Assembly: GCA_012845835.1 (NCBI GenBank)
Contig: JABAKD010000002.1
Coordinates: 18,103,629-18,167,628 of the forward strand
Reading direction: 5' to 3'
From: Undaria pinnatifida
Taxonomy: Eukaryota > Sar > Phaeophyceae > Laminariales > Alariaceae
Length of the DNA: 64,000 bases
Position 1 is the stretch's first letter. Every line of letters starts with the position of its first letter. Shown piece by piece: positions 40,083 through 51,810 of this stretch. The position numbers and the translations under genes were made by a program. Under the pieces are notes generated by a model. That model searched no databases and was not told the origin of the DNA. It saw only the letters and a program-made list of their open reading frames with translations.

Positions 40083-43000
40083 GTGACCTCGCTACCGCAC
40101 CTTTGGTCACCCGTACCACATAAATATTGTAGGTGATTTTATTGAAGCGTGCTACGATAATTTTGGCGTGTTGTTTTGCTCTCCGACACGGGGCTCCTCC
40201 ACCAAGTTCAACTGACGAAATACCAATGACCGGGTGAGTCCCACTTTTGATGTTGGCACAGCTGTTTCTACGTATTCCTAGGCGATGGGATGGTTCGCCA
40301 TGATTGAACGTACTTCTATAGTCTACAGCATTGTTCAAAGTCCATGTTTGGATGTGTTTGGATGATACTCATGGAGCTGCTCGAATGAAAACATCCGAAA
40401 AATACAAAGTGCACCTCAACGGCAGCGTTCGTTACTTGGAGCTATGCCGTGAGCACCAGGGTGTGAGCACCAGGGCGTCGACTGCTGTGCATAGTGTGTT
40501 GCCATAACTACAGTCTGTCTTTCACACCCAAGCGCTTCTTGAAAAGGGCGTATATCTGCGGCGCACGGCAACCGCCCCGCACGTTATGACAAAACCGATT
40601 GCGCGTCGGACACCGACCAAGGTTGACGGGAACGCTATTCGACGCTGAATTCATACCTGGTTTATAAATGATGCTCCATAGCTCCACAGAGCTGTACTAT
40701 CGGCGGTGAACGCTAGTAGGCATTGTGTGCATCTAACAAAAGCGCGCTCACTTTGTGCCTTCACTAGATATGCACCGCAACCACTGAGCTACTCGGGCAG
40801 CGTGGACTACTGTACTATACAGCGGTTGAGATGTGCCTCTCATACTATAGCCGTACGCTTGGTTACACTGCGTAGGACGTGCACTTGTTCACATCCGCAC
40901 GTGCCGACATGCCATCAAGGTTGGACCAGACCGCTGATACATTTACTCATTCCATTTGAAACGAAATATCAGCTTCTCTCCGAATGCATCGGTCGTGCTG
41001 CATGTTGTGTCGCCATCACCCACCTCAATCTGAACTCCGCGCTAAATACATCGATCGTGGTATTATACCATTTCAACTTCACCCACCTCCGCCCATGGCT
41101 TCTCGATTACTAGGAGCGTCGCGTTATCTGGACTTCGTTTTGGTAGCCCATCGTTGCGTTTCCGGGCTCGTCGTAAGTATGTCCCAGGTCCGCAGCTGCC
41201 CGGCAAATAAAACGTCGATGCTGTCGTGTGAGCAAATGTGAGAAAGTGCAGGCTGGAACGGGCCACAGCGAGTGCGTCCGCGCATAGCAGGGCCTTCAAG
41301 TCGTCCAGAAGATCCCGGTCCTGGGTGCAACGTGGTCAAGACAAAACCAAATCAAAGGGCTACACGTCAGGCAGCGTTTGTACGCACATGAGTGAAAGCG
41401 GCCAGACTTTTATAAAGGCACATGTACAATATGTTCAACGTTTTTGGAATACTTTTCTCGTTCCTTGTACGCCTAGGACGTGAAATTGTTCTTCGGGTCG
41501 CATTCCCAGTCTTCCCAGTTTGGTTGTTAGACTAAGGTAGACAGGGGCCTCAGAAGTCACGGGGGGGGCCTCTGTATGTTATCATGCACCTGCTGGAATA
41601 CGACTCGGTTCATACTGAAGAGAGAGAGAGCCTTACATGGTGTAAGGCGACGTTTTGCCCCAATAGTCCGGCGTCGTTGAGCAGCTTAAGAACCCCGTAC
41701 GTCGGATTCATCTCCTTCTTTTCTTTCCAAAATGATAAGATGGACACGTCGGACCAGGCCCTGCTTCCAATCACGTCCAAGAAAAACTGCAGGGGAGGCT
41801 TCGCCGCACAAGAGAAAAGTCGCCGGGGGGATGCCAGAGGGAAAGGGGTATGGAGGTCAACAGTAAGTACTTTTCACATCAAGAGAGAACCACGCGCGTC
41901 AAGATATGTTGTGACAAAAAACCTCGAGACATGCTACGAAAAATGACATACGAGCCACGATAGGAGGACCACTTCTGGGCAGACTTAGCACATTATACCA
42001 CGCAAAGAAAGGGAAATGGGTCGCATCCATGCATATTCTTAGGTAAACTACTACTGTTAGGCTGTTACGTGGATTATCATCTCGATGACCTGCAAATATG
42101 TACCTGGATCATCACACGCAGTACTTGCTACCCTAGCTGGAAACAAAACGGGTGGGGGACGAACTTGCTGCAATCCAACACAACAACTCTCGAGCCATGT
42201 TTGATCGGCCATGACCATGATAATCCTTTTCCCCGACTTCCCCCTGGGTGGGCTTTCGCCATGGATGTTGTTTTTTCTATCATTTAATTGAGCAATTATC
42301 ATGCACGCATTCGCACCGTCTTCACACAGGAGCCAGGGCAAAATCAATAGCGCGTGTCAATGTATGGCGTGGCCAATGCTCCGCAAATTATTTGGGTATT
42401 TTTTTCTAAACAATATGCCCCAATACCGAGTGCCTCTTTGGCGTAGAGTCCGCACTCCCGGTAACGCCCCGGGTGCTTACGCATCATCCGGGCACGTGCG
42501 CCGGCTATGGTAGCCTGAGGATCAGCGCACCTGTTTGGTCCGCATGCACTAGCATACTCGAACCTACCTGGCCAAATGTCGGGCGTCGGTCGCCTTCCCA
42601 TTGAGGGTTGAAAATGTCACCCGATCGAATGTGGATTACCAGAGATCCGGCGCTTTGGCTACTGCCAGTACCGGCGTCTTCCGCGCTAATGTTCTCGGTG
42701 CTAAGGGTTTCCATCCGATCTGTGGTGGAATGGCAGAAGCTCGTTGAGTTCACCACAGAACCCAAGTAGTGGGCCTCGCAACCCCTGACGAAGACGTGGT
42801 TGAGGCATTCGAGGAGATGCGGGTGGACCCCTTGGTAGAAGAGGAAGATTCAAGGGGAACACGGGAGCAAGTAGTTATGTGTCTATTGCACAATGCAGCT
42901 GGCTACGAAGAGCAAACGAGGACAACAAGGGCGCACGCTATGTGTGACAGAGGTAGAATATTTCGGCTAAAAACGTTTTTAGAACGACGACGCCCCTTTA

Positions 43001-44301
43001 CGAAAAGTCGTGTGAATTTGGTTCATCTGTTGCAGATGTAGTTTTCGTTGAATACGAATGCCATGATATTGTGCTTTGTGTAACGCCTTATTTTCCCCAA
43101 TAGCACGTTTTCTGGGAGACGTAAAGATATCATCAAGTAAGTGAGGGCGTCAGAAAAAAGGGTGAATCTCTATATACGGTACAGGCTGGTTGACGTGAAA
43201 GACCCCAAATGTATCCCCCACGTCGTTTTTTCGATTCAGACGATGAAATTTTGCGAACGTCTTGGACGTGCCCTTGCGAATGCCTCGCCTGTCGCGAGGG
43301 GTGGGGCGGGGGGGGACTGTTTATTGTTTTGCCGGGTTAACGTCAGGTAATATTTGTCTGAAAACGTGGACCACCTTAGCCCAAATACTGTCGGCGAAAA
43401 ATAGACGGCAACACCCTCGGAGGTCAGACCTCGGGATGGGCATGTAGAACCCGTGCACAAAGTATCAGGGTCTATCTCTAAAACGGCGTGGTCGTTTAGA
43501 CGTTTATGCGTAAACATGAGATAGATTACGTTGTTTCCTTCAAAATACTTGGTTTTAGTGTAGGGTGCAGTTGTTTCCTAGATTCTGCTTAATGTTGAAC
43601 ATTGGCGCGTCAGATCGTTGCCTTCTTGTATCAAATTTTCCACAGACATGCCTTGAAATACGTCCAAGCGGATCGTGCAAAATGCGGCGCAGATTTGTTT
43701 TCAACCCCGCTTGGAAAATACCTCAATATTGTTGAAAAAATGGAAGGCCCGTCGTTGGTCGATACGAGTTTCGCATCTAGAGACCGCCCGAGGCAGTTCA
43801 AAAGAAAACCTGGCCATGTCACCCTTTTACACTAAATGGTAATGGGGGTCAATAGGATGCTAAACATTGACTCTCTAAACGGACACTGCGAGCGGCATTC
43901 GTGGGTGGGGAACTTTGAGGTTTTTACGTGAACTAGTCTGCAGCATGCATCCAAGGCAAGTGAAATGCGTTTGGATGGAGAACGACAACACTTGAGTGGT
44001 TAGCGTGTGCAACGAGTATGAGGAAAACGCGCATTAAAGTTTAAGTCGAAACAGCACGACATAACCATCCCCTCAATTTCTAACCCACGACCGGTCTGTA
44101 TGAGCTTGTTCCGACAAAAAAACAAGCTCGGACGTTGATGCACCAATTGTTTGTGGCGAGCTAATGAAGGAAATGTATGATCCTGTGCATGGCGCCTCGA
44201 CATCGAGAACGGAACAAATCTATAGTATGCACGCGTAGGGTTTAACCTCAAACCTTCCAATACCTGATGATCAACCCGATGCTATAAGGGCGAGCACCAT
44301 C
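40083..44301. other. No gene recognised
   Basis: Open frames up to about 135 residues without recognisable motifs. Neither strand gives a convincing exon chain. No tandem repeat of note. Confidence 0.35.
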
Positions 44302-44505
44302 ATAGTTGCACATGCCACGGCAAAGGTGTACCATTTCGTTTCGGAGGCCTCCTCACTTGGGGAGCGCCAAAACCTCAGACAACTGTATTTTGAGTACATC
44401 GAGAGTTCAAGCCGATGACCAAACCCATGGCCTAGGTATTGAAATATTCATATTGCAAAAACAAAATGGCCTGTTTCCGACGATTTGGGGTTAAGGACCC
44501 CCGTC
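44302..44505 (+). repeat. Dispersed repeat, related to 54300-54510 and 55590-55840
   Basis: All three contain cccatgg-type sequence followed by ctaggtat (accaatggcctaggtat at 55690), then ttgcaaaaacaaaa or similar, and end ggttaaggaccc/ggttaaggagcc. Upstream of this in 44302 and 54300 is gccacgg followed by a ccatttcg/ccatttgg block. Non-coding family of unknown type. Confidence 0.5.
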
Positions 44506-47500
44506 AATCATAATAACGCATTTGCCGGAAAGAGATTCCTCCATCATAGCACGCGTTATTTGGGCGGGTCCGACTTCTTCTCCTCCATCTTCGGCTGAGG
44601 CCGCTAGACTGTTCGTTCTTGGCACCACACGCCCTGCTGCCTAGCCTACGCTATGCCAACTGCCGCCCTTCAAGCTTCCCCCACCTGAGGTACAGTAGTA
44701 GGGGAGCACATCTATCGGTTTCTTTTTAAGCGATAGAAAGTTCCCAACGGGCGGAAGGCAGACACCTCCCCATTCAATGAACGATACGAGATTCCCCTTC
44801 AGGGTGTGTGTAACGTGAAATCCCGGGGGCGTCGCATGGCGAAGAGGGGGTCATAGGAAACGCAGGTAAATAACATGCAATTCGTGAAACGAAAAACTAG
44901 AAGACGTATCTCACACACTTATATTACACACAATGGAACGATCGACTGAGCGAGCGGGCGGACGATGGGCGATCGCACGGCTTGTAACGGACGGCTCATC
45001 ATCATGTCGTATACTCACCACAACAGACACACACATACATCTACACCACACACGCATGCACACGCGCACACGCACGCACTCCACACGGCCCTTATATACC
45101 GTTCTCGTTCCTGGGGCAAGAGCAAACTATCCTTGTGCACGGTAATATACACAACGATCGATAGGCGTCTTGTGTTCTAAGCGGTTATTATATTCATGTC
45201 CAATTCCGATCTCCTCGAGCAGCAAACCGAGATATTTTATGTTTTCATGGAGGCACCAAGCGCCCAATCCCCAGCCACCCTCTCTCGGCCAATGCCGGCC
45301 AAGTCGCGACGAAACCGGCAGCCCCGACCCCTGGAGGTCGAGGAGACCCGGCCCACGTCGCGCGTTCACCAGGCGCAGATGGTTCCAGGCAGCCATCAAG
45401 GTGCTCGAGGAAGCCAACCAAACGTTGCAGATCTGTTCACAGTTTCTTGCTGGTCAAATACATAGGGGGCGTTGACCGTTGGATATGATTATTGTATTGT
45501 TACTTGTATTCCCGGCCGACACGGCATACCAAGCGAGAGAACAGGGCCCATTTTGGCGCATGATACATCCCACCCTCGCGGCCGCGACAGATATGGCACT
45601 CGACAGAAGAAGTGTACTGCTGCTGCTGTATATTGTTCCAACCGCTGCTGTTGTGCCGCGGCTACTGCCGCGGCTATTGCTGCTTCTACTGCTGCAGTTG
45701 CTGAGAGGGTGTGACAAAAACAGAGATTCGAGACTGGGAGATTACAAAATGTACGAGGGTAGCGGGGCATTTTACTACAAACAAGACAAAAAATAACAGA
45801 GTCGGAGAGCAATATCTTGACAAATAGAGCCAGCTCAGCGACGTTAAATGCGCCGAGCACCGCCACGGAGCTCGGCCGAGGTCCAGGTATGCTTCATCAT
45901 GTACCCATGGCAGCGTTGCTTGCCCCGCAGCCGAAAGTGCGAGGAAACACCCTCGGTCGCCGGAGAGCAGCGAGCATAAAAAGAAACGAAGATAATATTT
46001 TACATGTACATGCACCGGGTATATATACTTTGAAGCATATAAACTACGAAAAAGATGGTGCACCCGTGGCACGTGCTACGGTACAAAGGAGGGGGGTAAC
46101 CGCACCTCCACTTCTCGGTGTCTCCATGGCCAATAAACGGGTCAGTATATAATCTGCTTCGACGACCGAAAATAATGAATGCCTTGTATTAATGGGAACT
46201 AATTCCAGTTGGGGCCTTGTGTCTTTTATGGTTATGATGTGTCGATCGGAGGGCGGTATCACTCAAAGACACGCGCGTTACAATTTAGGGCGCTGACTTG
46301 CGAACTGCGAGGCAAACAAACGATCCAAAATAAGAAGAGAGAATTCACTCGCGCAAAGGGCCCGGAGCCGCTACAGCAAAAAAACGTTAAATGACTCCCA
46401 TACCGATGCCTGGTTGGTGAAAACGCGACGCGCCCCGTATCGGCGTTGTAGAGATACGAGAGACTATGGTCATACGGCTGCAGCTATGACAGAAATAAGT
46501 GAAGCCCCCGCCGTCGCTTTAGTGCCCTGCACCATAGGCTGCGGTTTAGCACGTAAAATATATCTCACCGACGAGGTTATAGGAGTCCATTCCTGACGCG
46601 ACTCGATTGGGGGGGCACACGTCCGGACGATCGGAGAGGTTGCCGAACTCTGGCAGTAAGTCCATCTTTGCGTCTGAGAAATCGTACCAGGGGTGTGCCG
46701 ACTTCCAGATCCCCCCGTCCTCGGACGGCATTGTGCGGTCTGTCTCAGGCAGTACAAACTGGCATTGGTGGGGACGTTAGGGTTGATGTTGATGCGTTGT
46801 TGTACTGTCACAGCTTCCTCAGGATCTCAGGGTTAATGCGGACGGTGTATGCAGTTGGATTTGTTGAGTGGGGAGAGACAAACTATTTCAGAGTGCTAGA
46901 AAAGGGATACATACTCATGTTCTAAACTCCCACGACGTGTTCAAGTATAAGATGTTTCTGAGACCCCCCATTGGAGGAGCCCTACAACACACCTCTTCAA
47001 AATGTTGACTATAAGACAACCGTAAAGTAATATACCATACGCTTTGGACGAATCGCCATGGGCTAGGGGTCACCCTCGTCCTGGCTACCTCCTCAGCTGG
47101 AGAGTCCCGTCGGTCAGAAGGGGTTTGACCCAAAACCTCCACGGTTATCGTTGCACGAACCGAGGCCTCGGTAGCGGGGCTCCCCCCATCTTCACTACAG
47201 CGGTGAGCTACTCTTTCGAGTGACTCCGTCGTAGCTCACAGAAAAAACGACATTACGCGAGCTATTGTCACAGCATAGCTTACCGAGCTCCATTGCAGAT
47301 TCATACCGCATATTAAAAACAGAGCGTCTAGAGTGTCCGCGAAAAATTTGCTCAAGTTCCCAGAGGGTAAGCACCCGGGACGCCTCGGGAGCGTGTGTAC
47401 CGCGCACGATACATTTTTCCGCCCTCTGGTCGCTGTCTGTGTCAGTACCTCAAGGGCGATTAGCGACAAGCAGGCTGCCCGCTGGACCTCCTTTCTATAG

Positions 47501-48416
47501 ATACAACAGGAACAACATTTCAAAGCCGATAGCTGCGGCCTGTACTTCGGGGAGCACATGGCTGAAGGGGCGCCATTTGTTCGATAAACGCAGCTCCTCG
47601 TCCGCTTGTGCAAGTAGACGAAGGTAGGAACAACAGAGGGAATACATGACACCCCTCTCGAGAGTCGTTGACCAAGCCAAACGTGTGAGGTATGGTAGAC
47701 GGTTTCAATTAGACCACCAAAAACTACAAGATCCGACGACAGTCCACAGAATACATCCAACTGGCCGGGTTAGATTTTCTCCCGCTGACGCTCACCAAAC
47801 TGGACCTGCAGCAGTATGCCATGGAGAAGAACTGCGACAGATCCTCGAAATGGTTACCAGTGCGCCCTGCGACAAGTCAAAGGGGGCACACCGAAACGTT
47901 ATGAGGTGACGGCCTTTTATCAAGCTGCCGACATCACATGCACTGTACCTCGTTAGTAATACATACCCAAGCATTTGCCTTGATTTCTTGAACGTCCGGC
48001 ATCGATTGTCCTGCGGAAACGAATTCAGGTAATTGTTCAGGCGGCAACAAGGCGTCCGCATCCATTGACGAGGATTCGCGAGAACGTTTGATCCTCGGGG
48101 CGGTCGCAGATGCTGTTGCTCCCACGTATCCACGCGCGACGGCATCATCTGCAACATAGTTGGCCGTACTTCGTCAACAAACAAGGAATATTCTGAGCCA
48201 AACCCAAATTTTCCCCAAAGTGGCTGGGATATAAGACTTTGGGCGTACACGTTGGGCCTTATGTTGGTGTTCTCGGGTGGGGGGGTACCCACGAATTGTT
48301 CAGGCTCCTGGCTGGCGAGCTGTAATGTCTGATCAATGAACTTCGTTTAAGAAGATGAAAACGTGACCCGATCAGCAATCCCATGACTCAGGCACTAAAC
48401 GAATCATAGTGGGTAC
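44506..48416. other. No gene recognised; CA-rich and CTG-rich patches
   Basis: CA/CACG-rich sequence at 45022-45090 and short CTG/CGG patches at 45610-45700. 46405-46490 is a dispersed repeat (partner 7571-7660). A MITE-like relic (ggcctcggtagcggggctcccccc) lies near 47160. Open frames have no familiar motifs. Confidence 0.35.
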
Positions 48417-48680
48417 TGTATCGACTCGCGCGACCGCGGGCCCGGTGGTATCAGCTCTGAGGACTTCCCCTCGTAGGCTCGGAGTGCGTTTGTCCACAAT
48501 GCAATAGTTCGTTCGTTATCACACGGGGAAGTGACATGCCATCGGCCATGGACCTTCCCGTTCGTATCTCAAGATCTCAAGAGCTCACAAGAAACGCCGA
48601 CAATGACGATTGAACTCCCTGACGAAACATATCCAACCATTGTACGGTAAAATGCCAAATGATACGACCACAGCGGTACA
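48417..48680 (-). repeat. 3' LTR of the deleted chromovirus-like element (264 bp)
   Basis: Plus-strand start TGTATCGACTCGCGCG, end CAGCGGTACA. Preceded (minus-strand sense) by gggctttcggagggtgc, a weak polypurine tract. Differs from the partner LTR at a number of sites, so not a recent insertion. Confidence 0.85.
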
Positions 48681-49261
48681 GCACCCTCCGAAAGCCCATC
48701 TCGAGCTACCAACCACAAGTTCGCTCAGACCGAGTAGCTTTGATAAATATAGCTGTCCGTACGTCGGGCAATGGTCAAGTCCAACACACCCCGGTCAGTT
48801 TCACCACGACCTAAGTTTTACCACGTTTACTGACCGTGAACAACGATTGTTCAGCAGCCGCGTCATCACGAATGCATCTTCAAGCAAACCACGCACCACG
48901 CGTCACACCTCCCATTGCGCATGCAACTTGCCGAAGCCCAGACCACATAAGGCATGTGTATTCCAGCACAATGGCCACACCTGTAAAACGGAAGAATCAA
49001 CCACGGACATGCTCTGTCCACACACAGCCTCGGCGATGAACCGCCAGCTGTGGCTGCGTCAGGTGCTATCAGCGCCCGGCGCAGCAATTCCAAGTCAGAA
49101 AAAAAAACTCGAAATTCAACATTTCTATCAAACCGAAAATCAGCAGTTCAAAATTCGGGATCTCCCCCAAACCACAATATGATCAAAACGCAGTCCATAC
49201 CGCTGTACGGGTCCCCGCTTCTGATCCATCTATAGCCGCAGCGCCTTCATCTCTTTTCGCA

Positions 49262-49400
49262 GCACGGCCGTCGCGCCATCAAACACGCGCAACACCGGCT
49301 CCCAGATGCTCTCCGCCTTCTCCGGCCCTTCCCAGGCCACCTTGACGACAAACTCGTCGTCACTACCGAGCGGCAGTCTGGGCACGACTCTGCGGCACTC
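49262..49400 (-). pseudogene. Chromodomain-like pol C-terminus of the deleted element
   Basis: Minus-strand frame LPLGSDDEFVVKVAWEG, then ESIWEPVLRVFDGATAVL and RKEMKALRL followed by TAG at about 49233-49235. The order of the F-V-V-K-V-A-W strand, the W-E-P turn and a final helix is typical of the chromodomain or chromoshadow-like end of chromovirus pol. It is joined directly to the RT lead-in, in a different register. Confidence 0.7.
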
Positions 49401-50301
49401 CCCCGCAGGCGATTACGTTCAGGTGGGGGCTTCGCCCGCACCACCCTTGCCCCTGCATGAAACCGGACCGCCCCAGGCTTCTTGCGTGCAGGTGGGTCCA
49501 TGGCACCGCCCGACATAACGCGTCAAGGTGCGTGTGAAAAACGATATCGCGCAGCATCTTGGCACATTCCGGTGGGGAGCCATGGTCAACAGCGTTATCG
49601 ACAGCCGTCTCCAACACGCCCACACGAGCCCGCATTTCCAACTCGGAATCCTGGAATATTATGGGTCGTTGAAACGGCAGCGTCAGCGCGACCTTATCGT
49701 CCACGTCGCCTGGCGCGTCACCGCCCGGCACGAACGCTGTGACAGCCATCGCCGCTCGCAGCACATCACCATCGTTGGGCTCGCCCACAGAATGAGCTGC
49801 AAGCTCCACCCCAGCACCATCTTGACGCCCTTGTGCCTTCAGTACAGAGGGCTTGAGCTGCACCATGACGTTGATGCCGAGTTTCTCCCTCAACTTCTTC
49901 TGCCCGATGATAACCACATCGCTCCCCACAGGGAGCACGATAAACGGCATAGTAAATCGGACTGGTCCCCATGGTGTTTCGATCGTTAAGTGAAGCGGGC
50001 ACGATTGCGTCTCAATATCACACTCCTGGCCCAACGACGTCACCACACGCGCATGCCCAACACACGCCTGCGTTAACGCGGTTTGTGTCATGCCCGGCTG
50101 CCCCTGCAGGGCCTCTACCAGTTCCTCCGATATAGCTGTAATGCCTGAACCAGAATCCATCAACACCCTAGCCTCAGCAGCCCCGGAAGCACCGGGAACC
50201 GCGAGACGCCCTACGACATGCTGCGTCAGGGCCTCCAAGTGCAGTTCGGTCTCCACCGTATCCACGCTCGTATCACTACTTCCACCCGGCTGTAAGACCA
50301 A
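49363..50301 (-). pseudogene. Aspartic protease and RT lead-in of the deleted element
   Basis: Minus-strand frame. Retropepsin motif VLMDSGSGITAI has catalytic D49, with the flap and second-half region VGSDVVIIGQKKLREKL following at about residues 129-145. It continues to LRDIVFHTHLDALCRAV, then shifts frame to DPPARKKPGAVRFHAGARV (49516 downward), the segment that normally leads into reverse transcriptase. No RT motifs follow. Protease cuts gag-pol into mature proteins. Confidence 0.8.
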
Positions 50302-50465
50302 GACACGCGCGTATGAAATTGTGCTGGTATCACCACATGACTACTGCGACGCGGGTGCCGGCAGCTGCACCGGAACGGAGTGAAGAACTGGCGCTGCATT
50401 CTGTGGCCCAGCGCTCTGAGACACCTGGTGCTGCACCATCTCGGTGAGCCCATAATCCACTGGCG

Positions 50466-51500
50466 TCATCCTTTCCCGTGGCACGCGAATGTACACGTAG
50501 TCGTCGTCATTCCATCTAGATGGTTTAGGCGCACAGCAGGTTCAGTCTCCGTAACCACCGCCTTTGAGGCGGTGTTGTACGCACTAGCTCTAGGAGTGGC
50601 AGACGCAGGGGCCATCCCGGTTGTCTTGCTCCGGGTATGCTGAGCTGGACCGTTTATGGACTGCTGCTGCTGTGTGGGGGTCTGCCCGTGGCTTTGGCCA
50701 TGGACGCCATTTCCCGCCTTACCCTGCTGGCTTTGGGGGCAGTCCCACTGCTTGTGACCTTGCTTGCCACACACAAAGCACTCCTTGTTGTCGTACCGAC
50801 GGTTCCGCTCTGCTTTCACACCAGCAGCCTTGGCACTCTCGTGTGAGTCGTGCCCGTCAGCAGTACTTCCCTGCGGCTTGGTCCCCGCAGCAGCCACCGA
50901 CCTAGCGCCACGCCACTTTGCTGTTTGCCGGCGTACAGCATCGTTGGCCTCAATTACGGCTTGATCCCGTCGCTGCTTGGCAATTATGCTGAACAACGCG
51001 CCAGGGTCATGCGTTAAGAGATCGAAACGCATATTTTTTTCCACCTTGCGGCGGAGCTCGAGTGGCTCGATTCCCGCCGCTATTGCCTCAACCAGCACCT
51101 TGCCATGCTTTAGCGTGTACTGCCGACCGTCGGGCCTCGCCACCTCCGTGAGCCCGCTGTCAGCAAGGTAGTTCCGCAAGGCACGTTTTTGCATAAACAC
51201 CCTGCTATCTGCCGGCACGCTCGCATCCATCTTCAGCACACGGAATATCCGGCGGCAAAATTCCTCATCACTCGTCTGCTGTATATCAACGCCAGCAAAC
51301 CTTTTGAGCCCTTGCAATAGCTCCTCCTCGGAGAGGTCGACCCAGGGCTTGCCATCAAATAACTCATCAGCCACAACCATTTGGGTCGCCAAATCTACCA
51401 TTCCATCTTGCTGCTGTAGGGTCTCCCATTGCTTTCGGCTGGTGTTCCACACCAACACGCAAAACTGTGCTTTCCGGCCTCCGAAAAGCAAACTGGTCAC
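50466..51500 (-). pseudogene. Gag of the deleted element, with CCHC zinc knuckle
   Basis: Minus-strand frame of about 344 codons. Gag-like helical region (KQWETLQQQDGMVDLATQMV, GIEPLELRRKVEKNMRFDLL) and zinc knuckle CFVCGKQGHKQWDC (Cys-x2-Cys-x4-His-x4-Cys) at about residues 240-255, then a Gln/Ser/Thr-rich tail. No ATG starts the frame: it opens at GTG 51500, with an in-frame TAA a few codons upstream and the LTR at 51541. The true N-terminus is probably lost. A frameshift separates it from the protease frame. Confidence 0.8.
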
Positions 51501-51540
51501 GTTTTGGGCAGTAAGCAGAACTTACCCAATTCAATTGAAT

Positions 51541-51806
51541 TGTGCCGACTCGCGCGACCGCGGGCCCGGTGGTATCAGCTTCGAGGACTTCCCCTCGTGG
51601 GCCCAGAGTGCGTTTGTCCACAATGCAATAGTTCGTTTTCGTTATCACGCGGGGAAGTGACATGCCATCGGCCATGGACCTTCCCGTTTATATCTCAAGA
51701 TCTCAAGAGCTCACAAGAAACGCCAATGATGACAGTTGGACTCCCTGACAAAATGTATCCAACCATGGTACGGTAAAATGCCCAATGATACAACCACAGC
51801 GGTACA
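51541..51806 (-). repeat. 5' LTR of the deleted chromovirus-like element (266 bp)
   Basis: Partner of 48417-48680. Its inner side, read on the minus strand, continues attcaattgaattgggtaag. A TGG within this could be a displaced primer site, but I cannot support that. Confidence 0.85.
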
Positions 51807-51810
51807 GTAC

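Larger units (their letters stand above)
48417..51806 (-). mobile_element. Deleted chromovirus-like LTR element lacking RT, RNase H and integrase
   Basis: Two direct repeats (48417-48680 and 51541-51806) are LTRs of a minus-strand element: on that strand they begin TGTACCGC and end in ACA. A perfect 4-bp duplication gtac (48413-48416 and 51807-51810) flanks it. Inside are gag with a zinc knuckle, an aspartic protease and the lead-in to RT, then directly a chromodomain-like C-terminus. The polymerase and integrase coding sequence, normally several kb, is missing. At 3.39 kb with intact ends it could only have moved using proteins in trans, if it moved in this form. Confidence 0.85.
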
